From the NCBI RefSeq assembly GCF_015704865.1, contig NZ_JADQTO010000028.1:1-64000 (forward strand): 64,000 nucleotides of DNA, read 5' to 3'. A program made the position numbers and the translations under genes. Below, in pieces: positions 1 through 8,398 of the stretch. The stretch is from Actinoplanes aureus. Lineage in GTDB: Bacteria > Actinomycetota > Actinomycetes > Mycobacteriales > Micromonosporaceae. Positions within the stretch are counted from its first letter, which is position 1; each line of letters begins with the position of its first letter. Under the pieces are notes generated by a model. That model ran no database searches. It was not told where the DNA came from and saw only the letters and a program-made list of their open reading frames with translations.

Positions 1-81
1 CGACGCTTCGGCGACCCAGAGTTCACCGCGGCGATGGAGTACATGCAGCGCCCCGAGACCGAGATCTTCCCCAGAAGCTGA
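1..81 (+). CDS. 3' end of an unidentified CDS (partial)
   Basis: An open frame enters from the left edge and ends in TGA after 26 codons, finishing ETEIFPRS. No family is recognisable from so short a tail. The reading frame and codon use (G/C third positions) fit real coding sequence. It may also be the end of a gene already broken by the rearrangements seen just downstream. Confidence 0.4.
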   Translation, partial: RRFGDPEFTAAMEYMQRPETEIFPRS

Positions 82-469
82 ACCTCGACCGGCAAACCTG
101 CCAACGGTGAGCCGGCCGACACCACCGCCGTCAGCACGAACCGAGTTGACTGGCAGAAACCCCCACCGGGACAAGGTTCGCTGTCACGCGGGACGAACCT
201 CGACGGCAAACGACACGGGACAAGGCCAGCGACTACACCTGCTCGACGCCGCCCCCGGAGCGATACGCCGAGGCCGAGAAAGAGAAGCTGCGAGCCATGC
301 TCGGCGAGGTGGCCCTCGCCACCGGGTACTGACTCCGCGGCGAAGTCCGCGAATTGCGGACGAGGGCCCGCCTGTCTCAGCTACCCGACATCACTGAGGT
401 CCACCGGACAGTCACCCACGATCTGATCCACTGGACGGACCTGTTCACCGACCCGGACGGCTGGCTCCA
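82..469. other. stretch without an intact gene
   Basis: No frame here has a convincing start, RBS and composition. Around 260-330 one plus-strand frame reads a charged helix (AEKEKLRAMLGEVALATGY) ending in a stop, which resembles the coiled coil of a small transposase subunit. The match is too short to assign. I read this as decayed mobile DNA at the edge of the visible element. Confidence 0.35.
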
Positions 470-470
470 C

Positions 471-602
471 CTACGGCCGATGAGCGTCGCATGATGGTCC
501 TGACCTGGTATCCGCAGCCAGGGCCGGAACAGGGGTGCGGGTCAGCCGATCACGGAGGTCCTGAATCTCGGCGTCGGAGACGTCGATGCGGAAAAGGCGG
601 AT
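471..602 (-). pseudogene. epoxide hydrolase N-terminal fragment
   Basis: The minus-strand frame reads FRIDVSDAEIQDLRDRLTRT. This matches the very conserved opening of the epoxide hydrolase N-terminal domain family, usually of the form F-x-(I/V)-D-V-x-D-A-x-(I/L)-x-D-L-(R/K)-x-R-L. After about 25 codons the similarity ends and the frame stops, so more than 90 percent of the usual ~380-aa enzyme is missing. It is a remnant, and it fits the broken appearance of the first 700 bases. Confidence 0.5.
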
Positions 603-720
603 CTCGCTCCTTGCCGGCTCCTCAATACTCGCAACGGAATACTTCGTTCCGCTTCGTTCTCCGACAACGACATGGGCCCCGGACGACAACGTCCAAGGCC
701 CATGTTCACGAAGGGTCAGA

Positions 721-1296
721 TCACGAACGCCACATCTGTCCGAAGGTGCCGTTGCAGGGAGCGGTCTCGGCGATCTGCCCGTTGCCACCACTCGGCTGCC
801 GGATCGTCAAGCAGTAGTTCGGCAGGTACGCGGCATGCAGGGTGTACGCCCCCGCGTAGCCCCGGACCCCGCGGACCACCCATCTCTGCTGCCACCCGAC
901 GTGACAGTCCCAGATCTGGATCCGGGTCGAATAGTGCACCCCATCCTTGGCGTCAAGACATCTGCTCTGCACGAAGCGCGGCTTGATCTTCCAGGAACGC
1001 TCCCCGGTCGGGCTGCCCGGCTCGGAGAAGACGAACTGCTGGTTCCACTCCGGCGAGCAGTCCCACTGCTGCAGGTAAGTCCCGTTACCGGGTTGCGCGG
1101 CCGTGACGTCGAGGCACTTCTCGGACACGAACTGGCGCAGATAGTAGGCGCCGCCGTCGGAAGGCGTGAAGTCTGCCCGGGCCGGGCTGGCCGCCACCAG
1201 CAATGCGGGCACCGCCAGCGCCACCACGGCGAGCAGGCGCGAGAGGTGACGCGCCGGCTTTGCCGCACGTATAGGTGATGGGCTTCTTCGAAACAT
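721..1296 (-). CDS. secreted ricin-type beta-trefoil lectin-like protein
   Basis: A 191-aa protein with a clear Sec signal peptide: Arg/Lys-rich start, hydrophobic stretch LLAVVALAVPALLVAA and an ARA cleavage site near residue 41. The mature part is one RICIN-type trefoil with regularly spaced Cys and Q-x-W-like repeats (YLQQWDCSPEWNQQF, IQIWDCHVGWQQRW and a final FGQMW). Such domains bind sugars outside the cell. No catalytic domain is attached, so it is a stand-alone lectin. The ATG at 1296 is chosen because a GGGGGAG purine run lies just upstream (spacing short) and the signal peptide starts there. It stands alone, convergent to nothing obvious. Confidence 0.75.
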   Translation of the reverse strand: MFRRSPSPIRAAKPARHLSRLLAVVALAVPALLVAASPARADFTPSDGGAYYLRQFVSEKCLDVTAAQPGNGTYLQQWDCSPEWNQQFVFSEPGSPTGERSWKIKPRFVQSRCLDAKDGVHYSTRIQIWDCHVGWQQRWVVRGVRGYAGAYTLHAAYLPNYCLTIRQPSGGNGQIAETAPCNGTFGQMWRS

Positions 1297-1592
1297 AACT
1301 CCCCCAGTGACTTGAGCTTGAAACGGCCAAGAGAAAGGGTCGTATACGATCTGCATCGACGATATACGATGTTGCCTCCCGGGTCCACAGTGGAACGTGC
1401 CCGCGAATCGGAACCCCTGTCGTTGAGAAGCCTTGTCGGCGGGCGACCCCGGTCAGCGTCGCGACGCGATAACGCGGCAGCCGTTCCGTCGAGGACGGAA
1501 CATCGCGCCGTTGGCGGTGACGGATGCGGACTGGCCGTCCATGCCGGGCGACCGCGCTAGCCAGTCCTGATGGGGTAACCGGCCCGTCCGGC

Positions 1593-1728
1593 GGTGGGCA
1601 AGCCGGCAAAACATCTTGGACCGGCTTGCTGCGCCGCGCCGGATCGCGTGGGAGGGCCCGGCGCGCTTCGCTATGCCGGGCCCTCCCACGCTTCCAAGAT
1701 CTTTTCGCCTCAGATCGGCTTGCCCACC
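1593..1728. repeat. nested inverted repeat (three pairs of arms)
   Basis: Three perfect arm pairs are nested around one centre. The outer pair is 13 bp (1593-1605 with 1716-1728), the middle pair 8 bp (1613-1620 with 1693-1700), and the inner pair 16 bp (1647-1662 with 1675-1690) with a 12-base loop. As ssDNA or RNA it would fold into one long bulged hairpin. It lies in a gene-free stretch about 100 bp upstream of the 56-aa gene at 1830. A conjugation or rolling-circle origin, a 5' UTR structure or a transposon remnant are all possible; nothing in the sequence decides. Confidence 0.7.
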
Positions 1729-1829
1729 GGCAGGCCGTTCCGGTTCTCCACGGTCCTGTCAGCGCGGCAGCCCAGGGGCACCGACCGGCCCGGCAGCCGC
1801 ACCCAGAGTCACCACCAGGAGGCAGCGCG

Positions 1830-2000
1830 ATGTTCCACGACCTCGACATCATCGACCGCCGCACGCGCCGCAACACCGCCTTCACCCGCCGCCAGGGCGC
1901 CCGGCGATACGTGCTCACCGGGGAGAAGGACTTCTACGACACGACCAGCCCTGCTGACTTCCGGGAGTTCCGCACCGTCGTCGGCTACGGCAAGCGCTGA
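1830..2000 (+). CDS. small basic hypothetical protein (56 aa)
   Basis: ATG preceded by a perfect AGGAGG at 1817-1822 (7-base spacing) and followed nine bases after the stop by a strong hairpin, so this short frame is well framed as a gene. The product starts MFHDLDIIDRRTRRNTAF, is rich in Arg and Asp, has no signal peptide or membrane segment and ends VVGYGKR. I do not recognise a family. It could be a small DNA-binding or modulator protein of the element, or a peptide precursor. The isolated position and own terminator suggest a monocistronic transcript. Confidence 0.6.
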   Translation: MFHDLDIIDRRTRRNTAFTRRQGARRYVLTGEKDFYDTTSPADFREFRTVVGYGKR

Positions 2001-2008
2001 CGCGCCCC

Positions 2009-2037
2009 GGCGCGGCGGCCCGGCTGGCCGCCGCGCC
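2009..2037 (+). terminator. GC-rich hairpin terminator
   Basis: Perfect 12-bp stem (GGCGCGGCGGCC with its complement) and a 5-base loop directly after the stop codon at 2000. There is no T-tract, as is common in high-GC actinomycetes. Confidence 0.65.
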
Positions 2038-2508
2038 TCACTCATCGCTACGGCCGAGCTCACCCCGGCCGGCCGTGGCCGGCCGGTAGAACGGAGCGGC
2101 CTTCGGCCGCGCTGCAAAGCCCCTTTCCGGCCGTCGGCTGACGCTACGAGTGTAGGTTGCTCCCGGCGTCCACCAAATCCGCTGCGGGCTCCTAAAACAT
2201 CATGCAAAACCCGCATGATCTTTTACTCGAAACCCCCACACCGTATTTGGCTCCCGCCGCTCCCAACCTGGCGAGCAAGCTCGCCCCCCACGGCCGAAAA
2301 AGCGGCTTAACACCAAAAGCAAACATCCGCGAGCTGCGCAAACAATCAGCCATTGCCGCACTCCTGGGCGCAATAGAAACAGCATAAAGCTTAACAAAAC
2401 GTGCCCAAGATATAGATATACTTCGTTTAGTGTTGTACGATTTAACCAGTCAGGGAGGCCAAACCCTGACGACGCTAACCACCACAACACAAGAGGGAAG
2501 GCCACAAC
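2038..2508. other. gene-free, partly AT-rich leader region
   Basis: Contains palindromic GGCCGGCC clusters near 2065-2085 and a 7-bp inverted repeat ATCATGC/GCATGAT at 2199-2219 with a 7-base loop. From about 2380 to 2470 it is markedly AT-rich for this genome, as expected for a promoter region of the gene at 2509. A 61-codon frame at 2202-2387 starts inside the inverted repeat and lacks an RBS; I do not count it. Confidence 0.4.
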
Positions 2509-2856
2509 GTGAGCCGTCACGAACTCGTGCCGCTGGACGAGTCCATCGACTGTGTCGCCGTCGGATGGGAAAAGGGACTCGGCACCTACTTCTTCCAGAT
2601 GTACAAGACCGACAACGACTGCCCGTTCGACGCCCCGGACGACGAGCTTGGCTGCACCTTCGCCCAAGTCACCCGCGCAGCGAACCTCATCGACGAGGTC
2701 AAGAAGTACGCGCACATCCCCGACGACCTACAGAACACGTTGACCGCCGACGCGCAACGTGAAGGCGTATGCGGATTCCCGAACACGGTTCTCATCATGA
2801 ACGCGATCCCGGAGCCGGACCCGGTCAACTGGGATGAGATCCCCATCCCGTTCTGA
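2509..2856 (+). CDS. acidic hypothetical protein (115 aa)
   Basis: GTG start with a GAGGGAAGG ribosome-binding site. The product is acidic and hydrophilic, with Cys at several positions (DSIDCVAVG, NDCPFD, LGCTF, GVCGF) and a C-terminus rich in Pro and Ile (DEIPIPF). No signal peptide, membrane helix or known domain is evident. It is followed by a 10-bp perfect hairpin. It sits upstream of the relaxase region of the ICE, so a role in element maintenance is possible but is only position-based inference. Confidence 0.6.
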   Translation: MSRHELVPLDESIDCVAVGWEKGLGTYFFQMYKTDNDCPFDAPDDELGCTFAQVTRAANLIDEVKKYAHIPDDLQNTLTADAQREGVCGFPNTVLIMNAIPEPDPVNWDEIPIPF

Positions 2857-2865
2857 TCGCCAGCA

Positions 2866-2889
2866 CCCCGGGGACGCGCGTCCCCGGGG
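2866..2889 (+). terminator. perfect hairpin terminator
   Basis: Ten-bp stem CCCCGGGGAC/GTCCCCGGGG with a GCGC loop, starting 10 bases after the stop codon at 2856. Confidence 0.65.
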
Positions 2890-3026
2890 CAGCTGTTCAA
2901 CCGAGCGGACCACTCGCGTACGCCGACCGCGCCGGCGCGCATCGAGCACGCCGCCCCGAGCTGCCGCGCCCACCGCCCACGGCCGCACTTCACCGGCACC
3001 CGGCGCGCGCTACGCGAAAAGAAAGA

Positions 3027-3087
3027 GGGCCGACGGCCCCTCTCGGGGACATCTCCGAAGAGATGTACGGCCAAAGTCCGTCGGCCC
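3027..3087. ncRNA. possible three-way-junction RNA or ssDNA structure
   Basis: Outer 10-bp stem GGGCCGACGG/CCGTCGGCCC (3027-3036 with 3078-3087) encloses two hairpins. These are CCCC-TCTC-GGGG (3037-3048) and ACATCTC-CGAA-GAGATGT (3049-3066), the second with a CGAA loop. All three stems are perfect and they abut without gaps. There is no reading frame across it, and the gene at 3190 starts about 100 bp later. It could be a small RNA, a leader regulator, or a single-strand origin/terminator of the element. Expression is not shown by the sequence. Confidence 0.4.
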
Positions 3088-3189
3088 AACGCTAACCAAC
3101 ACGGCGCACGAAGCACCGGGAAGGCCAACCCCCACGCTAGCGCGCGCATCAGCCCCGATCAACACCTCACCACCGACCGGAGCGCCAGC

Positions 3190-3450
3190 ATGCCGACCAC
3201 AAGCCAGCCAACAGCGACCATCACACTGGACGAGTTCTCCGCGCTCGCCGACCGCATCGGCCCCCTGCTCAGCAAGCCCGACACCACGGGCCACATCGAA
3301 GACATCTGCGCCGAGTACGACATCACCTTCACCGACCAGCCGACATCACCCGACGCGATCCCCGAACCCGCCACCACCCGCAATATCAGCCGGGAAATCA
3401 ACGACGGGCGTACCGTCCAACCCCGAACCGGCGCTGCCCGCCACCGCTAA
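3190..3450 (+). CDS. hypothetical protein (86 aa)
   Basis: ATG with GGAG seven bases upstream. The N-terminal two thirds is a plausible helical protein (ITLDEFSALADRIGPLLS, then HIEDICAEYDITF). The last 30 residues are low-complexity and overlap, antisense, the 3' end of the convergent gene at 3346-3816. I recognise no family. Because of the 105-bp overlap at least one of the two genes may be misread or end earlier. Confidence 0.45.
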   Translation: MPTTSQPTATITLDEFSALADRIGPLLSKPDTTGHIEDICAEYDITFTDQPTSPDAIPEPATTRNISREINDGRTVQPRTGAARHR

Positions 3451-3816
3451 TCGACCCGATTTACGCGGCCTGCCCCGGCGAGGAGCCGGGGCAGCACCCG
3501 TCAGCCCCGCCACCCTGCTGCTGACCGCCTCAACATCCGCGCGCTGCTGGGCCTGACGCACCCGCGCCGACCCCACCCCCAGCAATTGCGCCACCACGTC
3601 ACCAGGCAGCAACACCGCCAAGACCGCGAGCGCCTCATCCTCGATCAACTCAGCCTCACTCACCGCCGCATCAAGCCGCCGCACCTCAGCGTCACGCTTC
3701 GACCGTGCCCGCCCGACCCGATCGGCCGCGTCAAGCGCCACCGCCAATGCCGACTCCTCCGCCTGCTGGCGACCCCGCAGGCTCTTCACCGCGTCATTCG
3801 TCGTTCTGCTCGCCAT
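3346..3816 (-). CDS. small coiled-coil/HTH-like protein with AT-hook (156 aa)
   Basis: Residues 1-55 are a charged helix (QQAEESALAVALDAADRV, then RSKRDAEVRRLDAAVSEAE). Residues 60-95 read like a helix-turn-helix (LLPGDVVAQLLGVGSARVRQ), and RRGRPRKSG at about 113-121 is an AT-hook-like DNA-binding motif. No strong RBS precedes the ATG at 3816. It is divergent from the MobF relaxase gene and flanks the presumed transfer origin. A relaxosome accessory or local regulator role is therefore reasonable, though inferred. The C-terminal tail overlaps the convergent small gene. Confidence 0.55.
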   Translation of the reverse strand: MASRTTNDAVKSLRGRQQAEESALAVALDAADRVGRARSKRDAEVRRLDAAVSEAELIEDEALAVLAVLLPGDVVAQLLGVGSARVRQAQQRADVEAVSSRVAGLTGAAPAPRRGRPRKSGRLAVAGSAGSGLDGTPVVDFPADIAGGGGFGDRVG

Positions 3817-3869
3817 ACGACCACGCTACATATTCAACCCTGACCACAACCATGCCTGACAATCGTTAA

Positions 3870-3945
3870 AAACTAGTCGGAAGTAGTTTCCTACTCGTTT
3901 ATCCTTAGCCACACCATGTGTGGCCAGCACCTATAAGACCAAACC
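3870..3945. other. candidate origin of transfer (oriT)
   Basis: An AT-rich strip between the HTH-like gene and the relaxase gene. It contains AAACTA/TAGTTT (3870-3875 with 3884-3889), an overlapping GGAA/TTCC hairpin, and a perfect 7-bp palindrome GCCACAC-CAT-GTGTGGC (3908-3924). About 7 bases further is CCTATAAGACC, whose complement GGTCTTATAGG resembles the TGTCT/ATAG nick region of MobF plasmids such as R388. Relaxase genes usually lie next to their oriT. The nick site itself is inference. Confidence 0.4.
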
Positions 3946-4027
3946 AACTCTCTCTTACTTCCTTCGAGCACACCCCCTGGCATTCAAATGTCGAAAAGGC
4001 GGCGCGGCGCGTCGTACCGTCGCTGCC

Positions 4028-7000
4028 ATGCTCACGGTTACCCGCATCGCGCCGGGAGCCGGGATCGCGTACCTCACCCGGCAGGTCGCCACCGGCCGGC
4101 ACGACTTTCGCCCAGCTGAACCGCACTCCGTCGTCGCCTACCACGCCGACCCCACCGCTCACGGTGAAGCGCCGGGCTGGTGGGCCGGGCAAAGCAATGC
4201 GCTGTTCGGAGTGCGTGGCGAGGTCACCGAACAACAACTGCAGCGGCTTCTCGCCGAGGGAAAGAACCCCGTTACCGGGGAACAGTTGGGCCGACTTTGG
4301 CGGCAATATCAGGCAATGGACGACGACGCCCGTCGTGCCGCTGTCGAGAAAGCGTGGGAGAAGCTCCCCAAAGGCGCCACCTACGAGCAGATCGCACGGG
4401 TGTGGCTCAACATTTGGACCGCGCCTGAACGCCGCCCGGTCGCCGGCTTCGACGTCACTGTCTCCCCGGTCAAAAGCGTCAGCTTGCTGTGGGCGTTCGG
4501 CGACGACATCGTCAAGCAGCAGGTGATGGCCGCCCACCACGAAGGAGTCCGGGCCACCCTGCAGCATCTGCGCCGGCACGGCGCATTCACCCGGTTGGGG
4601 ACCAACGGCCTGGTCCAGGTCGACACCGATGGGCTCGCCGCCGCGGTGTTCGACCACCGCATGAGCCGCGAGAAAGACCCGCAGCTGCACTCGCACATCA
4701 TCGTCTCGTCCAAGGTCCGCATCACCCGCAACGGCCGCCAGGAGTGGCTGTCGCTGGACAGCCGCGCCTTCTACCAGGCCACCATCGCCGCCCGCATCGC
4801 CTACGAACGGGCCGTCGAGACCGAGCTTGGACGCCGGCTCGGGGTGCGATTCGCTGCCCGCGAGGGTTCGCCGATCCGCGAGATCATCGGGATCACTGCC
4901 CGGCAGGTGGCGCACTACTCCAAGCGGCGCACCGCCATCGACGCCGAGATGCAAACCCGGGTCACCGACCTGGCCGTCGGCCGGGACCGGCTCGATGCCG
5001 GGCGGTGGCGGCGCCGGGCTCAGGACGCCACCTTGCGTACCCGCCCCGACAAGGACGGCCCGGAGTCGACCGTGCAGGCCGTCGCCCGGTGGCGGCGCGA
5101 AGACCGCACCGCCGGCCTCGGTACAATTGACGCGGTCCAGCGCGTCGTCGCCGGCGTCGTCACCGATGACATCGACCGTGCCGCATGGCGAGTCCTCGCC
5201 TACGCGCGACAGCGCCTCGACGGGCCGCACCTCGACGTGACAGCCCTGAACGGCGCTGCGGCCGCGCTCGGTATCCGCGACGACCGCGAGCGGTCCCTGA
5301 TCGTCGACGCCGCGATCCGACGTGTCCCGCACCTCGCCGTCGAACGCGCCGTTCACGACCTCAGCGCCGAACGAGCGGTGTTCACCATCGACCACCTCGA
5401 ACTGGCCATCGGCCGGATCCTGCACGTCCCCACCGACACCGACCGGACTGCCGACTGGAAGCAGGTGCAGCAGCTCGCCGCCCACGCGCTGCGCACCCAC
5501 GCCGCCGGGCTGCGGATACTCACCCCACCAGCGCTGCTGGAATGGGGCGACACACTCGTGCGCGGCAGCGACCGGCAGAGCATCTACAGCCGGCACCGCG
5601 ACCTGAAATTTTCCACCCAGCCGGTGCTCGCCGCGGAGAAGGAACTCCTCGCCTACGCCACCGGCCGCGGCGCCACGTCGGCCGCCAGGCTCCTGCTCGA
5701 CCAGGTCGCCGCCGAGTTGGACCTCAGCGACGAGAAGCGGGCAGCGCTGCATTTCGCCGTCGGCGACGACCGGCGGGTCACCGGCATCGTCGGCCCGGCC
5801 GGCACCGGCAAGACCTACCTGCAGCGGGCCGTCGGCATCGCTGCGCACCGCGCGAACAGCCCGGTGCTCGGCCTCACTGTCAGCCAGAACGCCGCCTACG
5901 TCCTCGCGGCCGCCACTCGCGAAGGTGGCTCGGCGGGGATCCGGACCGAGAACATCGCCATGTGGCTGCAGGCCCAGCACAACCCACCGGACGGCACTGC
6001 CGCCGAGGACTGGGCGTTCCAGCCCGGCCAGTGGGTCATCGTCGACGAAGCCTCCCAAGCCTCCACTCTCGACCTCGTCCGGCTCACCCAGCTGCTCGCC
6101 CCCGTCGGCGGCAAACTGATCCTCGTCGGCGACCCCGAGCAGATCAGCTCGGTCGGGCCCGGCGGCCTGTTCCGGTATCTCGCCTCTCTCGGCAACACCA
6201 CCGCCCTGTCCGAGGTACGCCGCTTCCACGAGGCGTGGGAAGGCCCCGCCTCGCTGCGGCTGCGCGAGGGCGACACCACCGTGCTCGCCGAGTACGACCG
6301 GCGCGGCCGCATCCTCGGCGGCGACCGCCGGCACCTCACCGAACTGGCCCTCAACGGCTGGGCCGCCGACATCATCCAAGGCCACAGCAGCCTCATCATG
6401 GTCGAAACCGAAGCCGAAGCCGCCGACATCGCCGCCCAAGCCCGGCACATCCTCATCAACGCCGGCATCGTCGCGCCAGGCCCGGCGGTCGCTCTCGCCA
6501 ACGGCACCAAGGCCGGCGTCGGCGACCTGATCGTCACCCGCCGCAACAACCGCGACCTCATCGCCGGCGAGCAGTTCGTCGCCAACCGCGACCAATGGAC
6601 CGTCCTCGCCGTCACCGACCACGGCGGGCTGCAGGTCCAGAACACGACCACCGGAGCGCGGCTCGTGCTGCCCGCCGACTACGTCGCCGAGCACGTCCAG
6701 CTCGCCTACGCCGCCACCGTCGACTCCGCCCAAGGCCGCACCGTCGACGTCGGCCGTGCCCTGGTCGACTCCGCGACCACCCGGGCCCGGGCCTATGTGA
6801 TGGCCACCCGCGGCCGGCTGCTCAACTGGATCGGCGTCGTCACCAGCGACGAACCACCCGAAGGCCACCCCGCCGAACCGCCCACCGCCGGCATCACCCT
6901 GCTCGCCGACATCCTGCGCGCCGACACCACCGCCCGTTCCGCCACCGAAACCGAACAAGCCCTGTGGGCCGACGTCGACGCCCTGCGCCACTGGGGCGCC

Positions 7001-8323
7001 ATCTACGACGACCTCACCGCCCGCGTCGCCGCGCCCGCTTACGTCGCCGTCATCCGCGCCGTGGCCGGGCCTGCCGTCGCCGACAACCTGGCCGCCGACC
7101 CGGCGATGCCCGCCCTGGCCGCCCGGCTGCAGGGCCTGGCCGCAGCCGGATACGACCCCGCCGCAGTCCTCGCCGCCGTCGCATCCGAACGCGAGCTCAC
7201 CACCGCCCGCGACACCGCCGCGGTCCTCGCCTGGCGCATCGACAACACCCACCGCGACATCCGACCCGATCCCGTCGTCGCTATCAGCGCCGGCCAGGCC
7301 GGCTCCTACACCGACCGGATCAGCGACGCGGGCGGCGACATCGGCACCGCCCTGACCCAGGTCGCGGCCATCTGCGACCGCCGCGTCAGCGCCCTCGCGG
7401 ACCTCGCCGCTCAGCAGCGGCCCACCTGGAGCCACGCGCTCGGCCCTGTGCCCGACGACGAACCCGGCCACCGGCAGTGGCTGTCCGCAGCCGCAGTAGT
7501 AGCCGCATACCGCGACCGATACGCCGTCACCGGCGACGAGCCCATCGGCCCCGAACCGTCCCCGCGCGACCCCGGCCGCTGGGGCGCCTGGCACCGCGCC
7601 CGCCTCGTGCTCGGCATCGCCACCGTCGCCGGGCAAGTCGCCGCGGCGACCGACCCGCAACTGCGGGCTCTCGTCGAAGCTCAACGCGCCGCCGACCGGG
7701 CCGCACCGCTGTACGTCAGCGGCGACCTCCGCGACGCCCACACCCGGCTCGTCGCCGCCGAACAACACCTGCGCGACACCCGGCTCACCCTCGCCACCGC
7801 CCAAACCAACGCCAGCCAGGCCGCGTCGCGCGCCGGCACACCTGCACCCCGCTGGTGGCACACCCCGGCGGTCCGCGCACGGGCCGCCGCCGAGCAACAA
7901 GCGGCAGCCGTCGCCGCGCTCCGTGCCACGGTGGTCGTCGACGAACTGCACGAGCAGCTTGATCACGCTCGGGGCCGGGTCACCGCAGCCGCCCACGATG
8001 TCGCCGTCCTCGAGGACCGTCACCGGCAGTGGAGCACCTGGTACGCGCAGGCTCTACCGATCCGGTACGCCGGACTCGCCGCCCACACCGAAGCCCTACG
8101 CCGCGCCGCCAACGTCGCCGCCACCGCGATCCGCGTCGCCGAAACCGTCCGCCAGGCCACCGACCGCGTCCATGCTGTGGACGCCACCCGACCCAACCGG
8201 CACGCCGAACCGGTCCGCGACCGGCTCGCGCACGACGCCGCCGCCGGTTACGAGCGCGTCACCGATACCGCCGACCACGAGCCGCAGCCAGCCGAACACG
8301 ACCTGGATCTCGGCCGTGACTGA
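4028..8323 (+). CDS. MobF-family conjugative relaxase-helicase (TraA/TrwC-like)
   Basis: A 1431-aa bifunctional transfer protein that nicks oriT, stays bound to the 5' end and unwinds the strand for export through the type IV machinery. The TrwC relaxase domain occupies roughly residues 1-320, with candidate catalytic Tyr near residue 15 and the metal-binding histidines in DHRMSREKDPQLHSH (about 207-222). A RecD/TraI-type SF1 helicase follows, with Walker A GPAGTGKT near residue 589, Walker B WVIVDEAS near 670 and a C-terminal motif DSAQGRT. The last 350 residues are helical and Ala/Arg-rich. I chose the ATG at 4028 because MobF proteins begin M-L-(T/S) and the upstream 36 codons look non-coding. 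Length matches actinobacterial relatives. Confidence 0.92.
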   Translation: MLTVTRIAPGAGIAYLTRQVATGRHDFRPAEPHSVVAYHADPTAHGEAPGWWAGQSNALFGVRGEVTEQQLQRLLAEGKNPVTGEQLGRLWRQYQAMDDDARRAAVEKAWEKLPKGATYEQIARVWLNIWTAPERRPVAGFDVTVSPVKSVSLLWAFGDDIVKQQVMAAHHEGVRATLQHLRRHGAFTRLGTNGLVQVDTDGLAAAVFDHRMSREKDPQLHSHIIVSSKVRITRNGRQEWLSLDSRAFYQATIAARIAYERAVETELGRRLGVRFAAREGSPIREIIGITARQVAHYSKRRTAIDAEMQTRVTDLAVGRDRLDAGRWRRRAQDATLRTRPDKDGPESTVQAVARWRREDRTAGLGTIDAVQRVVAGVVTDDIDRAAWRVLAYARQRLDGPHLDVTALNGAAAALGIRDDRERSLIVDAAIRRVPHLAVERAVHDLSAERAVFTIDHLELAIGRILHVPTDTDRTADWKQVQQLAAHALRTHAAGLRILTPPALLEWGDTLVRGSDRQSIYSRHRDLKFSTQPVLAAEKELLAYATGRGATSAARLLLDQVAAELDLSDEKRAALHFAVGDDRRVTGIVGPAGTGKTYLQRAVGIAAHRANSPVLGLTVSQNAAYVLAAATREGGSAGIRTENIAMWLQAQHNPPDGTAAEDWAFQPGQWVIVDEASQASTLDLVRLTQLLAPVGGKLILVGDPEQISSVGPGGLFRYLASLGNTTALSEVRRFHEAWEGPASLRLREGDTTVLAEYDRRGRILGGDRRHLTELALNGWAADIIQGHSSLIMVETEAEAADIAAQARHILINAGIVAPGPAVALANGTKAGVGDLIVTRRNNRDLIAGEQFVANRDQWTVLAVTDHGGLQVQNTTTGARLVLPADYVAEHVQLAYAATVDSAQGRTVDVGRALVDSATTRARAYVMATRGRLLNWIGVVTSDEPPEGHPAEPPTAGITLLADILRADTTARSATETEQALWADVDALRHWGAIYDDLTARVAAPAYVAVIRAVAGPAVADNLAADPAMPALAARLQGLAAAGYDPAAVLAAVASERELTTARDTAAVLAWRIDNTHRDIRPDPVVAISAGQAGSYTDRISDAGGDIGTALTQVAAICDRRVSALADLAAQQRPTWSHALGPVPDDEPGHRQWLSAAAVVAAYRDRYAVTGDEPIGPEPSPRDPGRWGAWHRARLVLGIATVAGQVAAATDPQLRALVEAQRAADRAAPLYVSGDLRDAHTRLVAAEQHLRDTRLTLATAQTNASQAASRAGTPAPRWWHTPAVRARAAAEQQAAAVAALRATVVVDELHEQLDHARGRVTAAAHDVAVLEDRHRQWSTWYAQALPIRYAGLAAHTEALRRAANVAATAIRVAETVRQATDRVHAVDATRPNRHAEPVRDRLAHDAAAGYERVTDTADHEPQPAEHDLDLGRD

Positions 8324-8398
8324 CCACCCGCAGCAGGCATCCGGCGCATCGCTGAACTGCGTCAACGCCCACATTGCGGGCCACCCGGGGGGACTCAG

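Noticed and set aside
2202..2387. 61-codon plus-strand frame
   Set aside because: No RBS, starts inside an inverted repeat, unusual composition; more likely leader or structural DNA.
5185..7962. Long plus-strand frame, Arg/Pro/His-rich
   Set aside because: Shifted-frame shadow of the relaxase gene with no RBS and no motifs.
3905..8023. Long antisense open frame (over 1300 codons, minus) across the relaxase gene
   Set aside because: Gly/Val/Asp-rich composition and lack of any motif are typical of an antisense shadow in GC-rich DNA; the plus strand carries clear MobF and helicase motifs.
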